DNA of 64,000 bases from positions 539,979 through 603,978 of the forward strand of contig KN805383.1 in assembly GCA_000818945.1 (NCBI GenBank), given 5' to 3'. The stretch's first letter is position 1; every line of letters starts with the position of its first letter. Below are positions 30,863-39,201 of this stretch, piece by piece. A model generated the notes under the pieces. That model was not told the origin of the DNA, searched no databases, and worked only from the letters and a program-made list of their open reading frames with translations. The DNA is from Schizochytrium sp. CCTCC M209059 (taxonomy: Eukaryota; Sar; Bigyra; Thraustochytrida; Thraustochytriidae). The translations under genes and the position numbers were made by a program.

Positions 30863-30893
<31 letters not shown>
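30074..30893. other. Spacer between the two reductase genes
   Basis: No gene recognised. It ends with short GCAGA repeats (about 30829-30850) and a GCAA run (30864-30891) abutting the second reductase ATG. Confidence 0.45.
30829..30891. repeat. Short GCAGA repeats and GCAA run before reductase copy 2
   Basis: Four GCAGA-type units, an interruption, then seven GCAA units ending two bases before the ATG. The same pentamer precedes copy 1 as a long array. Confidence 0.85.
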
Positions 30894-31964
30894 ATGGTGC
30901 ACGTGGGCGTGCTCGGGGCAGGCGCGGTGGGAGCCTTCTTTGGAGGCAGGATCCTGGCGGGCAACGAGGGCGAGGGGGCGGTCGAGGATCTCAAAGTCAC
31001 GCTCGTAGGCCGCAGCTCGCTGCTCAAGGCAGTCGAAGAGGCCGGCGGCACGCTCACGACGGTTACGGTGCACGGAGAGACGAATGTGCTGCGCGTGGGC
31101 AAAGACCTCATCGTCACGAATAAGATGGAGGAGCTTTCCGACTGCGACATTATCATTGTTGCGGTCAAGGGCGGCCAGACTGAGACCGTTGCCCGGGAAC
31201 TCGCCGATATCCTACGCGAAAATCCCAAGCCCAGGACCCTGGTGTCCCTCCAAAACGGAGTATGCAATGCGCAAACCCTTCGTGACAACATCCTTCTCGA
31301 CAGCATCTCGGTGCTCGCAGGCATGCTCGTCTTCAACATTATTTGGAATGACGCTACATTCACGCAGACTTCTACGGGTGAAACTTTCTTGCAAAGTGGC
31401 CCCCATGCCGCACTTTTTGCTCGCATGTGTGCGCGAGGCGGTGTTGACGTCGAGGTTGAGGAAGACATCACTCCGCGACAGTACGGCAAGCTTCTCCTGA
31501 ACATGAGCAACGCCATCAACGCTCTTGCAGGCGTGCCAACTCTTGAGACGCTCATGAATCCTGAATTTCGCAAGGTCGCTGTTCTCAGCATGAATGAAGC
31601 GCTCGCAGTCTTTGACAAGGCTGGAATTTCTGTGCAAAGCCCATCCAAGGGCGGCTACATTCGTCTGCTGCCTGTCATTTTCGCCTTGCCGCAACTCGTC
31701 TTCAAATTTGTATTCCCTTACATTCTCAAGATCAATCCCACTGCAAAGACAAGCATGCTGCAAGACCTCGAGCGTGGTCGTCTTACCGAGATCGACCTCC
31801 TCAACGGCGAGATTACTCGTGTTGCCAAAGCTCACGGAATCGAAGAGCCCAAGGTTAATACTGAACTCATCGCCCTCGTCAAAGCCGCCGAAGGCAATGG
31901 ATCACCTCACCTTGTCGGGGAGGATCTTCTTCATCGCGTGCGCGGCGCCCAAACGAAGCTCTGA
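30894..31964 (+). CDS. panE: Ketopantoate reductase family protein, copy 2
   Basis: 356 residues, starting MVHVGVLGAGAVGAFFGGRI. All features of copy 1 are conserved in order: the GAGAVG NADPH loop, VAVKGGQT, TLVSLQNGVCN, QYGKLLLNMSNAINALAG with the catalytic Lys, a hydrophobic segment (LPQLVFKFVFPYILKI) and KTSMLQDLERGRLTEIDLLNGE. The two copies differ at many positions, so the duplication is not recent. The shared hydrophobic segment implies it predates the split. The ATG lies two bases after a GCAA repeat, an unusual start context. Confidence 0.9.
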   Translation: MVHVGVLGAGAVGAFFGGRILAGNEGEGAVEDLKVTLVGRSSLLKAVEEAGGTLTTVTVHGETNVLRVGKDLIVTNKMEELSDCDIIIVAVKGGQTETVARELADILRENPKPRTLVSLQNGVCNAQTLRDNILLDSISVLAGMLVFNIIWNDATFTQTSTGETFLQSGPHAALFARMCARGGVDVEVEEDITPRQYGKLLLNMSNAINALAGVPTLETLMNPEFRKVAVLSMNEALAVFDKAGISVQSPSKGGYIRLLPVIFALPQLVFKFVFPYILKINPTAKTSMLQDLERGRLTEIDLLNGEITRVAKAHGIEEPKVNTELIALVKAAEGNGSPHLVGEDLLHRVRGAQTKL

Positions 31965-33320
31965 GCCCTGGGCCAAACTAGAATGACTAATTTGAGATAC
32001 ACACATTTTGTAAATTTGACTTCTTCTCACCCTCAGACTGTCAATGTCGAGTTCATTTCTTTTCTTTGTTTTTGAACGGCCTCTTCTCACGATTTTCCTT
32101 GCCATCTTCTACTTTTTGGTTTTTTCTGTCGCTCTTGATCGAATGGTGGAATCACTCTGATATTGGCATTTCAATGTCGGAACCATTGAAGTTCTCGCTA
32201 TAGCAGTCACGTTGTCTCATCGCGAGACAGCGTGCGACATCGCACTTTTCACTTCACTCGGCCCACCCAATTTCGAGAGCGGGTGCATGAATGAAATGAG
32301 ACGCTGCTTGCTGCTTGCGCTGCAGCAAAACCTTTGGGTGTGGCGGCAGCGCAGCAATCACCAAACAGCAAGACAGGCGGCCAAGAGGATGGAGACAAGA
32401 GAGACTTTTCTGCATGCCTTCCTCATGCCCACCAACGGCGGGGAGAACGAGAACGAGAACGACTATGTTTCCTCCATCGTCACCTGTGGACCGTCCCTCG
32501 CCAAATATGAAAGCGGGGTCAAACAACAACCTGAGGACGTCGTGGAGAGCCAGCCCAGGGCATGAACAGGAGGCGCGAGTAGAATGTGATAGCTACGATC
32601 TTCACCCAGGCTCCGGGTGGCGCAGGCTTGACCAAGACGTCCCCCTCCTCTCATCCTTCGAAAAGAAGAGAGCGAAAAAGCTAAAAAGCAAGAGACGGCG
32701 CCGGGCGGCTAAATAAAGAGAAGCTGAGCTCACCTGGATTATCAACATGAGAGAAGAGGTCCGTCTTTTTTGAGCGCGCAAACAGCGGCAAAAGATTCGC
32801 CCTAGAAAGAATTGCGGTGCACAGTAAGTGATACGAGCAAGAGAAAAAAGCCAGAGTGGATCTCGACCTTGAAGCGTGCGACCTTCGAATGGGGAATCGA
32901 CACTTGGAGGAACAAGACATTATGCGAGACACTGCAGTAAGACAGTTCGTCAAATCGATAGACCACCTCGAGCTGTCCCTTTTCAAAAAACTGCGCGATA
33001 GAAACGCACAAGCTCCTCTCCTTCTATCAATGGGTGGAAAAGTAGTGGCAGAGAGGAAAAAAATGCCAATGCTTTAAGCAGATCTACACTCATTTCGAAG
33101 CGATGCAAAAGACGCTTCATCAACTCAAGAAGGTGTCTGCATTCACCGAGGAGAAACCCAACATCTCAGTCAGATTTAAAGAAGAAAAGTAAAACGCGAC
33201 TTTCAACAGAAAATGAATGAATGATTGATTGATTGATTGACTGATTGATTGATTATGTGACCTGGGTGTGTGTACCTTAACCACCCACCCACGCATGGCA
33301 TGCATGCGACACTAACTAAA
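31965..33320. other. Gene-poor spacer
   Basis: No supported gene. It contains T-rich 3' flank of the reductase (31990-32130), GAACGAGAAC repeats (32440-32462) and a TGAT/TTGA run (about 33217-33256). A 68-70 codon frame pair overlapping on both strands near 32802-33077 has no recognisable features. Confidence 0.45.
33217..33256. repeat. TGAT/GATT microsatellite
   Basis: About nine GATT-type tetramers with one GACT variant, just downstream of the REase-pseudokinase gene. Confidence 0.85.
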
Positions 33321-35228
33321 TTACTCCTCTAGGATAAAGTGCGCGTTGAAATCTTGGATGTCTTGCGCAAGCTCGACAGGCGTTGCTTTAATGGTGGCGT
33401 TCCTGAAACGAGTCAGACGAACTTCCCCGTGGTCGTCCATGACGAAAGTGGAGGCCAGATCTTCCGGTTCATTCACGCGGAGAGCGACACCTAGCCCATG
33501 CACCATGAGAAGAGTCTCCCGCGCCTTGTCCACTACGGCCTTCGTGTATTGGCTGGGCTTCATAAAGTGACTTTTCAGCGACTCACCCTCCCACGTTGTT
33601 GCGACAATAAAGTCCGAAAAGAGGTGGCGACCTCCATAGAGAAACCAAGGCACGTGCCGCGATCCCCACAGCGGTCGAAGGGTCTCGTACACCTCGATCT
33701 CGTTCGTGAAAGCTTGGAGAAGCCTCATCTCTTCTTGTTCGGTTTCGTCGTCTCGATCACGGTAAGGGTCGATTTCAGGCGTTTTCACAGCGATCAACTG
33801 CTGCAGGCCTCCAGTGTTGACGGACATGAGATGGCCGTACGCGTCCGAACCCTCCCAGAGGAGATCTTTCATACCCCCATAGTATGGGAAGACCGACTGG
33901 TCCAGAGGTAGGGTCTGGCGGAGAAAATTCAGCCGCGCTTCGTCGTCGCCGTCAGCCGCCGCACCACCATCGCCAGACAACACGTCTGCTGCCACACTAC
34001 CCGGCTGTCCTGCTGAGACCTGGTAGGTAGCTGCCCCTCTTCCAACGACTGCACCTGCACCTGCACCTGCGCCTGCTCCTGCACCTGCTCCTGGGGCGGC
34101 GCGTGCTGCGACAATCCGATTGTAAACCTCTCTCCACGCATGGAGCAAATTGAGGTTTGCGTTGTTTCCCAGGCTATCAAGGATTGCGCTGTCCAATGTC
34201 AGACGGGAACCTTTCGAAGCCTTGAGAACAAGTCTGAAGTAGGCGAACTTTGGATTCGTAGCTTCGGTGTTGCCGGTACAGTCGTAACCTTTGGTGATTT
34301 TCAGGGTGTTGTCCGGCTCCAACTTCAGGAACCAGGTGATGTTCGTAGTGCTGAGGACGCCAAAGCGGCAAAAGGTTCGCAGCATGTATGCGTAGACCTG
34401 ACGAATCGGGTAGAGGAGGTCGCGTTTCCTACCTGGTGGAATACTGGTGTCGCGGGTAACACTTTCGGAGAAGCCCACGAGGTCGTGTTCGGCATAGTGG
34501 TTATGCAGGCGGTTGGCGATCATCCACGTGGCTTGCTGAGAATATGGCTCGTTCTCATCAAAATGTGGATCATTTTCCTCGAGAAACTCGACCGCATCGT
34601 TCAGCATATCGTCAAACGTTTCTTCGTAAGGGAACTTGAAAGGGGACTTGTGCTCATGAGCCAAGATGACATTGTTATCCGCTCTAGTCTCGGTGCCAAA
34701 CAAGTCCGGCGACAACGCCACGCTATTCTCGGAGTCTAGGAACCGTGTCCATAGAGCGTCAGGCCTCGCGCCTCTCACAGTAGGCTGAGAATTAAATTTC
34801 ACCTTCCTCGCATCGAGACCAAAGTCCGGCCTGCGAAACACATACCGACAGTCTCTGATAAAATGGTCGTTGAAGATAATGAAGGCATCTTCCTCGTTCA
34901 ATCCTATAGGGATTGATTCCTGATCCGCGGTCTCGAAGAAGCGAACTGGAGGAACTTGCTTTGCAAAGATGGCAGCCTCGGTAGGCTCGGGAGCCACATC
35001 AGCATCGAAGGTATCCCACAAAACCAACCTGCCGTAGTCAATGCCGCGTAATTGACCACCAGCACCAGATACAGTCATGCTTCTCTGCAAACCTTTGCGT
35101 TCGAACTCCGCCTCGTCTAGATTCGTTGCAAATGTAGCGACATCGTCTGTGAAAGCGGAGTGCGCCATGGGCGTGTGAACAAGCGCGTCGTTGAGCGTGA
35201 ACGACGCCGTGTCTCCGCTTGCAGCCAT
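33321..35228 (-). CDS. REase-like plus pseudokinase protein of the Crinkler/transposon-associated type
   Basis: 635 residues from the ATG at 35228. Residues about 115-350 look like the PD-(D/E)xK nuclease-like region fused to kinase domains in fungal and oomycete effector- and transposon-linked proteins. A candidate metal motif is Asp157 in RPDALW with Glu192/Lys194 in LAHEHKSPF. The family-typical segment QVYAYMLRTFCRFGVLSTTNITWFLK follows. A Gly/Ala repeat (about 390-405) is a linker. The C-terminal half is kinase-like, with QLIAVKTPEID and then FTNEIEVYETL. The expected HRD region reads HGLGVALRVNEPED and the DFG region reads RLTRFRNA, so both catalytic aspartates appear lost. There is no signal peptide. 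A nucleic-acid or effector role is inferred, not shown. Confidence 0.6.
   Translation of the reverse strand: MAASGDTASFTLNDALVHTPMAHSAFTDDVATFATNLDEAEFERKGLQRSMTVSGAGGQLRGIDYGRLVLWDTFDADVAPEPTEAAIFAKQVPPVRFFETADQESIPIGLNEEDAFIIFNDHFIRDCRYVFRRPDFGLDARKVKFNSQPTVRGARPDALWTRFLDSENSVALSPDLFGTETRADNNVILAHEHKSPFKFPYEETFDDMLNDAVEFLEENDPHFDENEPYSQQATWMIANRLHNHYAEHDLVGFSESVTRDTSIPPGRKRDLLYPIRQVYAYMLRTFCRFGVLSTTNITWFLKLEPDNTLKITKGYDCTGNTEATNPKFAYFRLVLKASKGSRLTLDSAILDSLGNNANLNLLHAWREVYNRIVAARAAPGAGAGAGAGAGAGAVVGRGAATYQVSAGQPGSVAADVLSGDGGAAADGDDEARLNFLRQTLPLDQSVFPYYGGMKDLLWEGSDAYGHLMSVNTGGLQQLIAVKTPEIDPYRDRDDETEQEEMRLLQAFTNEIEVYETLRPLWGSRHVPWFLYGGRHLFSDFIVATTWEGESLKSHFMKPSQYTKAVVDKARETLLMVHGLGVALRVNEPEDLASTFVMDDHGEVRLTRFRNATIKATPVELAQDIQDFNAHFILEE
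34045..34100. repeat. Gly/Ala-coding GCACCT repeat inside the REase-pseudokinase gene
   Basis: A hexamer-like CACCTG/CTCCTG repeat in frame, encoding about six Gly-Ala pairs between nuclease-like and kinase-like halves; a probable flexible, length-variable linker. Confidence 0.75.
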
Positions 35229-36133
35229 CTTGTCCTTCTTCCTCCCTCCGAGGGAGTAAGTATCTCAATCGCCTCCCGCCCACGCGTGCTCGCGCGTGCT
35301 TGCGCGTGCTCGCGCGGCCTCCTCGGTGCCGCCGTGCCTTTTTCCGCCCGGCCGCACTGACCGAGTTCTGGGTCTGCTCGCCTTGCGTTTGGTTTTGCTT
35401 GCGGCGCTGCCCGCCACGGCCGCCCCGGCCTGGCCTGGCTTGCGTTCACACTTTGAGAGCTACCGAATCGAGCGCGTTGCGCACGTGACACGATTTGTCT
35501 CTCGGTCTCCCTCCCTCGTACGTGCATACAACAACGCGTCTTGTCGGGCTCCCTCGCGTGCTCGGCGTGCTCTACTTGTCGGGGGACCCCGTTAAATGAG
35601 AGGGAGCAAACAATCATGGGTGTGTGCACATTTAGTTTGCAGTGTAAGTTGATACCGTAGTACGTAATGAGCTCGTGATGGATGAATGCGGCGATCTTCG
35701 AGCGCAACGACTTTTCGGCGAACAGTAGGCGATCAAGACGTGATGAAGTTTCAATCAAAATAGCATCGACGGTGTTCTGCTCCTGTCCGTGGGCTGATGG
35801 TGCTGCGGAGTATGCTTGTTTCTTTGCTGGGGTTGAGGTTGCCGAGAGGAGAGCTTCCTCGAGAGCATCTGCTCCAACGTCTTTCCAGGACGACAGCTGT
35901 CTGTGGTCCGAAATGACCTCAACGATGTTAGCCTTGAGTTGAACCAGCTCTGTATAGATCTCCGGATCGCCTGCGTTTGGCGATGGGATTGCACGCACGC
36001 CCTCGTTTACCTTGCGTCGTTTACTCAATGGCAGCTCTGGTCTAGGGTTAGGTAGTGGCGCGCGCGACTGCGGCGTCTTCTGAAGGAGCTCTCGCACGGA
36101 AGGCAACAAAAGAGTATCGTCGCCTCCCTGCAT
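35117..36133 (-). CDS. Hypothetical protein; only the first half looks coding
   Basis: A 338-codon frame from the ATG at 36133. Residues 1-165 look like protein: a Pro/Arg/Lys-rich start (LPLSKRRKVNEG, a possible nuclear signal) and helices such as YTELVQLKANIVEVISDH and SRLDRLLFAEKSLRSKIAAFIHHELITYYG. After about 35640 it becomes Arg/Ala-rich and resembles the GC-rich promoter sequence before the next gene, which it overlaps at 35117-35228. A GT at the YYG codon (GGTATC) could be a donor that shortens the gene or joins it to the REase-pseudokinase frame downstream. Which applies is unresolved. No family recognised. Confidence 0.4.
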   Translation of the reverse strand: MQGGDDTLLLPSVRELLQKTPQSRAPLPNPRPELPLSKRRKVNEGVRAIPSPNAGDPEIYTELVQLKANIVEVISDHRQLSSWKDVGADALEEALLSATSTPAKKQAYSAAPSAHGQEQNTVDAILIETSSRLDRLLFAEKSLRSKIAAFIHHELITYYGINLHCKLNVHTPMIVCSLSFNGVPRQVEHAEHAREPDKTRCCMHVRGRETERQIVSRAQRARFGSSQSVNASQARPGRPWRAAPQAKPNARRADPELGQCGRAEKGTAAPRRPREHAQARASTRGREAIEILTPSEGGRRTRWLQAETRRRSRSTTRLFTRPWRTPLSQTMSLHLQRI

Positions 36134-36184
36134 TTTTTCCGACCGACTGAGACTGACTGCCCTTATCTAGATTGATCAATGCCT

Positions 36185-36586
36185 TCAGCGCCGCAAGTAG
36201 AACTCATATACTAGGTATCCCAGATAAGCGACCATGAGAGTGACACCTCCAATCACAAGCGCGTAGTCTATCTGATAGGCAGATGTTTGAATAGCAGTGT
36301 TGTTGATGTAAGCTCCATTGCCTTTCCAAGGCGTCACAGCGCCGCAAGTGAATTCCTCAACTTCGTTGCGAAGGCACTCGAGGGAACCTGCGCTGAGATG
36401 CACGAACGGATCGCATGCCCCTCCAGCAGCTGTCTGTACAGACAGACATTATTTGCCAAGATTTTGCGTCTGAACGCAAGCAAGTCCGTCGTCACATACG
36501 CGGTGATGTCGAAGTTCGCTATTCACTTGCGTAGTGATCCCACAGCTTTCCCGCTTGCCAACGTAGTCAATGCTTGCCTCAGACAT
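36185..36586 (-). CDS. Small single-pass membrane protein, frame broken by a stop or a 66-base intron
   Basis: From the ATG at 36586 (MSEASIDYVGKRESCGITT) the frame meets a TAA at codon 48, then continues coding in the same frame to 36185. A candidate intron, 36434-36499, begins GTATGT and ends CTGTCTGTACAG; at 66 bases it removes the stop and keeps the frame. The C-terminal part has spaced cysteines (GGACDPF, SLECLRNE, FTCGAV) and one clear membrane helix, YALVIGGVTLMVAYLGYLVY, followed by EFYLRR. Without splicing this is a broken frame. Topology suggests a Cys-containing ectodomain with a short basic tail. Family unknown. Confidence 0.4.
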
Positions 36587-36654
36587 TGGTTTTTTATTAT
36601 ATTAGATCAAGGGATAATTAATAACATGGAAGAAACCTCGACAGAAGGAACGTG

Positions 36655-36684
36655 TGATTGCTTTTGCTTTTGCTTTTGCTTTTG
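36655..36684. repeat. CTTTTG hexamer run
   Basis: About four to five units of CTTTTG between two membrane-protein reading frames. Confidence 0.7.
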
Positions 36685-36709
36685 TTTTCTACTGGCTTTT
36701 GTTTCTTGC

Positions 36710-37548
36710 TTATGTATGCTGATTCTGAGTTGTCCTGAATGCGTTTAGTGCTGGGGCGTATATAGTGAACCCTGTCAAGACTGCTTGCCACATCTGGTGA
36801 AAGAGCCAACATCCCAGACTCTCTCCGTCATACTCGCTGATTTGTTCCAACAAAAGTGATTCTAATCCCATCGGTATCATTTTAGTGGCGGCGTAGAGAC
36901 TCATTGCAACTTCCACAACGTTCAGAATGGCGATAACAAAAGATGCTTGCCAGCGGACATTCCGAGCAAAGTTAATGCCCACTTCCCACACTAGGAACCC
37001 GTGGTTTTCGTTGCACAGCAACTGGCGAATAAGGGTGTGTAAAGTGCCAGTGAGTGCGAAGGCGCACACGAATTCAAACACTACGCTTGCATTTTCGGTC
37101 AATACAAACTTCACACCGGAGCCTTCGTCCTCAGGAAGGACTATGTTGAATAAAAAAAACCGAAAAGAATAAAAAAGAAGGGCGCGCCTGTTGGGACATT
37201 TTTTCACCGATGCTGGTCGATAAGGAGTTGAACGCGGGCCTGATAGTATGATAGGCAGCGGGATAGTAGAATCTTGGTGCGACCATCAAATGTAGATATT
37301 ACGAAGAGAATACAAATTGCCAAGAGAATGACTAGGCCTCGCAGCGAGCAATACCATCTTTTAGCTTCCTCAAATAGCACTAGCTTCAGGACCGACGCGC
37401 AATGAACAATAAGCTCTAGGATAATACCTCTTTGTTAAATGTTGTCTTTGCTGTCGCCTACGGACGCAGGCTCTTCCTCTGTCACGATTTCTTCGGCGTC
37501 CACAACCATGCGCGCGACTGGGATATTGTCTGGCGAATAGATTGTCAT
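36710..37548 (-). pseudogene. Fragmented multi-pass membrane protein frames
   Basis: Three consecutive minus-strand pieces look coding but are not joined. Piece 1 starts at the ATG at 37548 (MTIYSPDNIPVARMVVDAEE) and meets TAA at 37437. The same frame continues in piece 2 (37434-37207) with a hydrophobic helix, LRGLVILLAICILFVIST, and ends at TGA 37206-37204. Piece 3 (37207-36710, no ATG) is shifted in frame and carries FEFVCAFALTGTLHTLI, VIAILNVVEVAMSLYAA and VLTGFTIYAPALN. Either this is an intron-containing gene whose splice sites I cannot settle, or a decaying gene. A T-rich stretch ending in ACATAG near 37140 looks like an acceptor but does not keep the frame with the nearest GT. Confidence 0.45.
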
Positions 37549-37739
37549 GCTTGTTTCACCCGTTCCTTCTTCGCTCGTCTGCTGCCTGCTGCTTAGTCTG
37601 GTCTGGTTCCTTGTAGTCAGTAACTGGCGTCTTTGCTTCGTTTGGTGTTTGGTGTCTGGTGTTTGGCATCTGGCCGGCCTTCCCGCTTCGCGCTCCCATC
37701 GGACCTCTTTCGGGCGTCCCGTCCCTCCGCACCTTGGGG

Positions 37740-38337
37740 TGTGGTTGAGTGTCACGTTTTTTTCTTCTACTCAGTATTTGACGCCGCGACCCTCGAGAGC
37801 GTCAGCCACGACCTTCACTTTTCGATGCGTCTCATAATCTTTGCCCCAAGCATGCGACAGAAAAACGTCAAACGGCCTGTCGAAGCTTAGCGAAAACTTT
37901 GCCGCTTCGCAGCTCTCGATAAAGAGTGCAAACGATGTCAGAGGCAGTCTTGTGAGGCCACACGAAGTGACGTCCCTTGCGGCTTGGTCGATACCTAGGT
38001 CGATTGCTTGTACCGACGCAAGAGCAGTCTCGCGATCTGTACCGTCGGAAGTGACGAAAAGCTCTGGGTCAAGTTTTCACTTCATTAAAGGCAAGTTGCT
38101 GGACTCCAGACTCCCCTTGAGAATGCTGACGTGATTTGTCAGGCTTCTGTATGCTGGTCTCTCGAAGAAGAGCATTATCCGATTGCCATTTGTCTCCAGA
38201 ATCACGCCCGCGCCATCGAACTCCATACTTGCAAAGTCCGAAAAGATGCCAAGGCGACCGACAGCGATTGCCACGGGGACTCTTGGCACAACGCTGGCAA
38301 TGAGACGCTGGAAACGCCTTGCGAAGATCAGTTTTTC
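37740..38337 (-). pseudogene. Stop-interrupted TIR-domain-like gene fragment
   Basis: One minus-strand frame stays coding-like from 38337 to about 37745 apart from two TGA stops, at 38077-38079 and 37771-37773. The start of a TIR domain is plain near 37880-37775: PFDVFLSHAWGKDYETHRKV then VVADALEGRGVKY, where family members have YDVFLSHAW and GLEARGIKVWFDE. The second TGA falls where TIR domains usually have Trp, so it could be TGG to TGA. The preceding 150 residues (IAVGRLGIFSDFASMEF; SLTNHVSILKGSLESS) are unrecognised. The TIR domain is cut off after its second strand, and the frame runs on into sequence of no TIR character. I read it as a pseudogene. Confidence 0.6.
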
Positions 38338-38353
38338 TCAATTGTTGAGCCAA

Positions 38354-39201
38354 TTCCTTCTTTTGATCTCATGTGCTTAGCCCCATCGTATCAGCGACGA
38401 GTTCTCCTTCAGCGCGCCAGCCCGCGCTTTGGCGCCATTTAAGCCGACTATGTAGGAAGCAAGACTGCGCTTGTGCAGCACGGAGAATGCAGTGAACAAC
38501 AAACGTGCGCAGCAAAGCTACATGAAAGAGACAAAAAATGACATGTTGCAGCGCCGCGCATTGGTTTCGTGGGATGAATTCATTGCGGACTGAACAGTGT
38601 TCCTTGTTTGTTACGCGCATCTCTTCTTTTCTCACCCCCCTTTGCCTCTCTATAGTACAGCTCGTTTCTGCGTGTGTGGCGGGCTAGAATAGGACTCAGC
38701 GAGAGAGCGTGCACCAGCGAGCAGATCGATTGATCAACAAACCTCGAATCAAGCGACAATCCGCTCGTGATGGCGTCGAGGCAGTCCCGTCTGCCAGTCG
38801 TGCCTCCTGTCGTGCCTGCTGTACTGCCGCACGAAGAGCCTTGTTTGGTGCAACGTACGCCTTGCGCACGGAGAAATTGCGACTTTTTTTTGAGAGTAGT
38901 GCGGCCCAAGACCAGGTCTGTCTGGCTGGCGCGCACAAGGAGAACTCGTCGCTGCAGGATTTGGAGTAAGTCATGATAGAGAGCATTGGCACGTGCTTGC
39001 ACGCACCTTCAACAGGTTGATTGCGTGCGAGGTGATCAAGCTCCACTCCTAGCTAGCTCTGCGGCCGTCTTGTTACTACTCACTGTCAGTTGTTTGCCTG
39101 CATCATGGTGGTATGGCCCAGGCGCATTATTTCTGCGTTCAGTGACTTTGAGTTGTCTTGGCCTGCTTTGCTCCACTGGCATTAGCACTGCAGTGAGTGA
39201 G
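38354..39201. other. Spacer with a possible 5' UTR intron
   Basis: No firm gene. A site pair GTAAGT at 38966 and TTCAACAG ending at 39015 would make a 50-base intron upstream of the carrier gene, joining an open plus-strand frame (AGAHKENSSLQDLE) to LIACEVIKLHS then a stop. It may be a 5' UTR intron of the carrier gene or part of a small unrecognised gene. Confidence 0.3.

Noticed and set aside
32802..33077. Overlapping 69-73 codon frames on both strands in the 32-33 kb spacer
   Set aside because: Short, starting at non-ATG codons, mutually antisense and without family features.
37204..37230. A 20-base intron (GTGAAAAAATG to CAACAG) that would fuse two membrane-protein pieces
   Set aside because: It keeps the frame, but 20 bases is too short for an ordinary spliceosomal intron; a frame-shift mutation is as likely.
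37205..37240. A tRNA T-arm-like sequence (minus strand, GCGTTCAACTCCTTATCG)
   Set aside because: No matching acceptor stem, D-arm or anticodon arm around it; it lies in a coding-like membrane-protein frame.
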